Source: Planctomycetota bacterium
GTDB lineage: Bacteria > Planctomycetota > Phycisphaerae > UBA1845 > Fen-1342
Assembly (NCBI GenBank): GCA_030616465.1
Contig: JAUWXH010000179.1
Coordinates: 1 to 5,441 of the forward strand
Direction: 5' to 3'
DNA length: 5,441 nucleotides
The position numbers and the translations under genes were made by a program. Below, in pieces: positions 5,040 to 5,441 of the stretch. Position 1 is the stretch's first letter, and the number at the start of each line of letters is the position of its first letter. The notes under the pieces are model-generated. The model had not been told where the DNA came from and ran no database searches. It saw only the letters and a program-made list of their open reading frames with translations.

Positions 5040-5441
5040 CTAGCCGCCCAGGAACGCCGCGATGGCTGCAATCTCCTCTGCGGTTAGGGAGATCGAACCG
5101 TGGGAGGCAGATTCCAGCCCAGCCGTCAGTTCGCCTGCGGTGCCGCCGGTGATGTCCGGGGCAAACCCGCCGGCGCCGTCGGCTCCGTGGCAAGCGGAGC
5201 AATTGGCGGAATACAGGGCACTGCCGTCCAATGGCTCTCCGTCGTCACCGTCGTCATCCGGCGGAATCGGCTCGTCATCTTCATCGTCAGCCGGCGGAGT
5301 AGGTTCGTCACCGTCATCATCAGCCGGCGGAGTGACCCCGTCGCCTTCTTCGCCATCAGCCGGCGGGGCAGGCGCTGCGTTGGGGAAGAACGGCAGGACG
5401 TCGCACACGTCACCGATCCCGTCCCCGTCGAAGTCGCCTTG
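5040..5441 (-). CDS. Cytochrome c with calcium-type repeat and acidic linker (5' partial)
   Basis: The last 133 residues of a protein that starts beyond the right edge. It opens with DFDGDGIGDVCDVLP, a thrombospondin type 3/calcium-binding Asp-Gly repeat typical of large secreted or surface proteins. A linker (about 38-70) follows, of three 11-residue acidic proline repeats starting PPADDDGDEPT, PPADDEDDEPI and PPDDDGDDGEP. The C-terminal 60 residues are a small class I-like cytochrome c domain: ALYSANCSACHG with the heme motif CSACH (81-85), then FAPDITGGTAGEL and LTAEEIAAIAAFLGG. No methionine follows the heme motif, so H114 (SASHGS) is the only evident distal ligand. The GTG at 5406-5408 lies inside the calcium repeat and is not a credible start. 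The protein is probably exported, with the heme domain tethered by the flexible linker to a larger extracytoplasmic part. It may deliver electrons to or from the downstream cytochrome c3, which is inference. Confidence 0.85.
   Translation of the reverse strand, partial: QGDFDGDGIGDVCDVLPFFPNAAPAPPADGEEGDGVTPPADDDGDEPTPPADDEDDEPIPPDDDGDDGEPLDGSALYSANCSACHGADGAGGFAPDITGGTAGELTAGLESASHGSISLTAEEIAAIAAFLGG
5258..5366 (-). repeat. Tandem 33-nt repeat encoding the PPADDDGDEP linker
   Basis: The motif CCGGCGG recurs at 5258, 5291, 5324 and 5360, spacing 33, 33 and 36 nt, each within a degenerate unit coding for PP-(A/D)-DD/E-rich peptide. The array keeps the frame of the cytochrome gene, so copy changes would alter only linker length. 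Confidence 0.75.

Overview
This is a GC-rich bacterial window carrying a glutamine synthetase gene on the + strand and, convergent to it, a molybdenum/formate-dehydrogenase maturation cluster and a c-type cytochrome region on the - strand. The thrombospondin-type-3 calcium repeat attached to a cytochrome c, the tetraheme cytochrome c3 and the FdhD/ModE-type genes suggest a Gram-negative-type bacterium with anaerobic or facultative respiration. Planctomycetota or a deltaproteobacterial-type lineage would fit. This is inference; there is no rRNA or other phylogenetic marker in the window.

Layout. 1-138 (+) is the unrecognised C-terminal end of an upstream gene. 298-1731 (+) is a class I glutamine synthetase with all catalytic signatures but no NLYDLP-type adenylylation loop. 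2670-3808 (-) is a compact three-gene cluster, read right to left: a 97-aa protein with a CxLGCF tail; a fusion of a MobB-like P-loop domain to a ModE-type DNA-binding domain; and fdhD, the sulfurtransferase that activates molybdenum/tungsten formate dehydrogenases. The first two genes share a TTGA stop/start overlap, and the third starts at or just after the end of the second. An 11-bp-arm inverted repeat resembling a ModE operator lies 54-83 nt before the first start codon. 3809-4280 otherwise holds no gene I can support. 4281-4511 (-) holds a decayed C-terminal fragment of an NrfD/HybB-type quinone-oxidoreductase membrane subunit, with an apparent Trp-to-amber change. It sits directly behind 4512-4961 (-), an intact tetraheme cytochrome c3. 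5040-5441 (-) is the C-terminal part of a cytochrome c running off the window: a calcium-type repeat, then an acidic Pro/Asp linker of 11-residue repeats, then one heme domain.

How it may work together. The 2670-3808 cluster probably couples molybdenum or molybdopterin status to formate-dehydrogenase maturation, with the ModE-like fusion plausibly controlling its own operon through the palindrome. The cytochromes look like remains of a respiratory electron-transfer module: periplasmic hemes are present, but the membrane subunit is broken and no iron-sulfur subunit is visible. The most original signals are the P-loop/ModE fusion without a molybdate-binding domain, its small CxLGCF partner, the operator-like dyad and the degraded NrfD fragment.
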